64,000 nucleotides of DNA from Pagrus major. Lineage: Eukaryota > Chordata > Actinopteri > Spariformes > Sparidae. The notes below the pieces were generated by a model that was given only the letters and a program-made list of their open reading frames with translations, was not told where the DNA came from and searched no databases. A program made the position numbers and the translations under genes. Shown piece after piece: positions 63,601-64,000 of this stretch (within the stretch, counting starts at the first letter, position 1; each line of letters starts with the position of its first letter). Where the stretch lies: positions 32,935,315-32,999,314 of the forward strand of contig NC_133232.1 of assembly GCF_040436345.1 (NCBI RefSeq). The letters are read 5' to 3'.

Positions 63601-64000
63601 CATACAAGTCTTGCTCGAACAACATCCCTCCCCAGCAGTCAGTGTCGTCTTCTAAAGGTTCGTATTTGAACTTTTTCAGCTTTTCTTCAGAGACGAATCC
63701 TGGCGATGTAATATTTGCGTAGGGTTGGGAGTTCATGCTGAGGGAGTCCGATGTCTCACTGCTCGTGTGAGGGTCTGGAGATATACTGTTTCTTTTGCTT
63801 TCTCCTTCTCTGCCACGTTGTAACGAGGCCACGCCGGTCTGTGAGAGGAGGTAGGCTTCTTTATGGACAGCTAGCTCTTGACCTCTGTGCAGCCAGCCGT
63901 CAGAGTAAAGCTCGTTCACTGGAGTTCTTACAAGTCTCCTCGGGGGCAGAGGTGGAGGCTCTTCTTCACACGTTTGCAGCTCTTGTGCGTGATTAACTGG
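57638..64000 (-). CDS. rab11fip5: Rab11 family-interacting protein 5, 3' part (start outside window)
   Basis: Three coding exons on the minus strand: 64000 (open at the window edge)-61965, 59737-59602, 57898-57638; 810 residues in the window. The phase joins as AG|A and CAG|GAG. The last exon is an 86-aa FIP Rab-binding domain: a coiled coil (about 16-60) leading into LEDYIDNLLLRIME (60-73) and TPTLLQ, the class I FIP signature that binds Rab11-GTP on recycling endosomes. The middle exon carries HPVKPL, which I recall from human RAB11FIP5. The first exon (at least 2036 nt) is Ser/Thr-rich and probably disordered, with a PPPLPPRR stretch near its start and a 53-residue tandem duplication. The N-terminal C2 domain would lie beyond the window. 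RAB11FIP1 is the main alternative; linkage to SFXN5 favours FIP5. Confidence 0.9.
58890..59125 (+). mobile_element. hAT-type MITE remnant (GCTGCAACTAA family)
   Basis: Left part GATTTCATTATAAATTAATT then CTGATCATTTTCTCCATTAA; right part TCCATGAAAAATGACTTAAA, TTTTCTGTTAATTGATTAAT and the worn terminus CCAGCTGTA. It lies in the RAB11FIP5 intron between the last two exons. Confidence 0.6.
60504..61070. mobile_element. MITE with AGGAGA termini and TTAA-like target site
   Basis: Left terminus AGGAGAAATGACA and right terminus AAAATGTCTCCT are imperfect inverted repeats. Flanks CTAA (60500-60503) and TTAA (61071-61074) suggest a TTAA target site. About 570 bp, non-coding, in the intron before the middle RAB11FIP5 exon. 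Positions 60937-60968 are identical over 32 bp to 47266-47297 in the element of SFXN5 intron 9. Confidence 0.65.

Overview
The window looks like nuclear DNA from a ray-finned fish, probably a percomorph teleost. It has vertebrate genes split by many GT-AG introns, long minisatellites and microsatellites, and many small non-autonomous DNA transposons of kinds I recognise from percomorph genomes. Nothing points to a prokaryote, virus or plasmid. The species cannot be named from the sequence alone.

Layout. Positions 1-2345 and 4681-9199 are two blocks of one 31-33 bp minisatellite, separated by 2.3 kb of ordinary sequence. Positions 9.2-31.2 kb hold no gene I can support; they contain microsatellites, a homopurine tract at 12.15-12.60 kb, transposon remnants and some AT-rich stretches that could be regulatory. 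Three genes follow, all on the minus strand: SMYD5 (31243-41029, 13 coding exons, 417 aa, complete), SFXN5 (43998-53683, 14 coding exons, 325 aa, complete) and the 3' part of RAB11FIP5 (57638 to beyond 64000; the last two coding exons plus a very large exon cut by the window edge). I placed the exon boundaries by reading each splice site and checking that reading phase was kept from exon to exon. The totals agree with the known family lengths.

Functions. SMYD5 is a SET/MYND lysine methyltransferase, SFXN5 a mitochondrial inner-membrane sideroflexin, and RAB11FIP5 a Rab11 effector of recycling endosomes. They share no pathway; what links them is conserved linkage. From memory, the human orthologues sit together on 2p13 in the order SFXN5, RAB11FIP5, NOTO, SMYD5, so the order and orientation here imply a local rearrangement. 

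I found no previously undescribed biological system. The points most worth a second look are the two-block minisatellite with its higher-order structure; a 0.95-kb GGAGA-type homopurine tract just upstream of the SFXN5 promoter; a pair of ZNF143/THAP11-like motifs in that promoter; a 53-residue internal duplication in the large RAB11FIP5 exon; two transposons with different ends but a shared 32-bp core; and a 22-bp-arm hairpin next to a splice donor of SFXN5.
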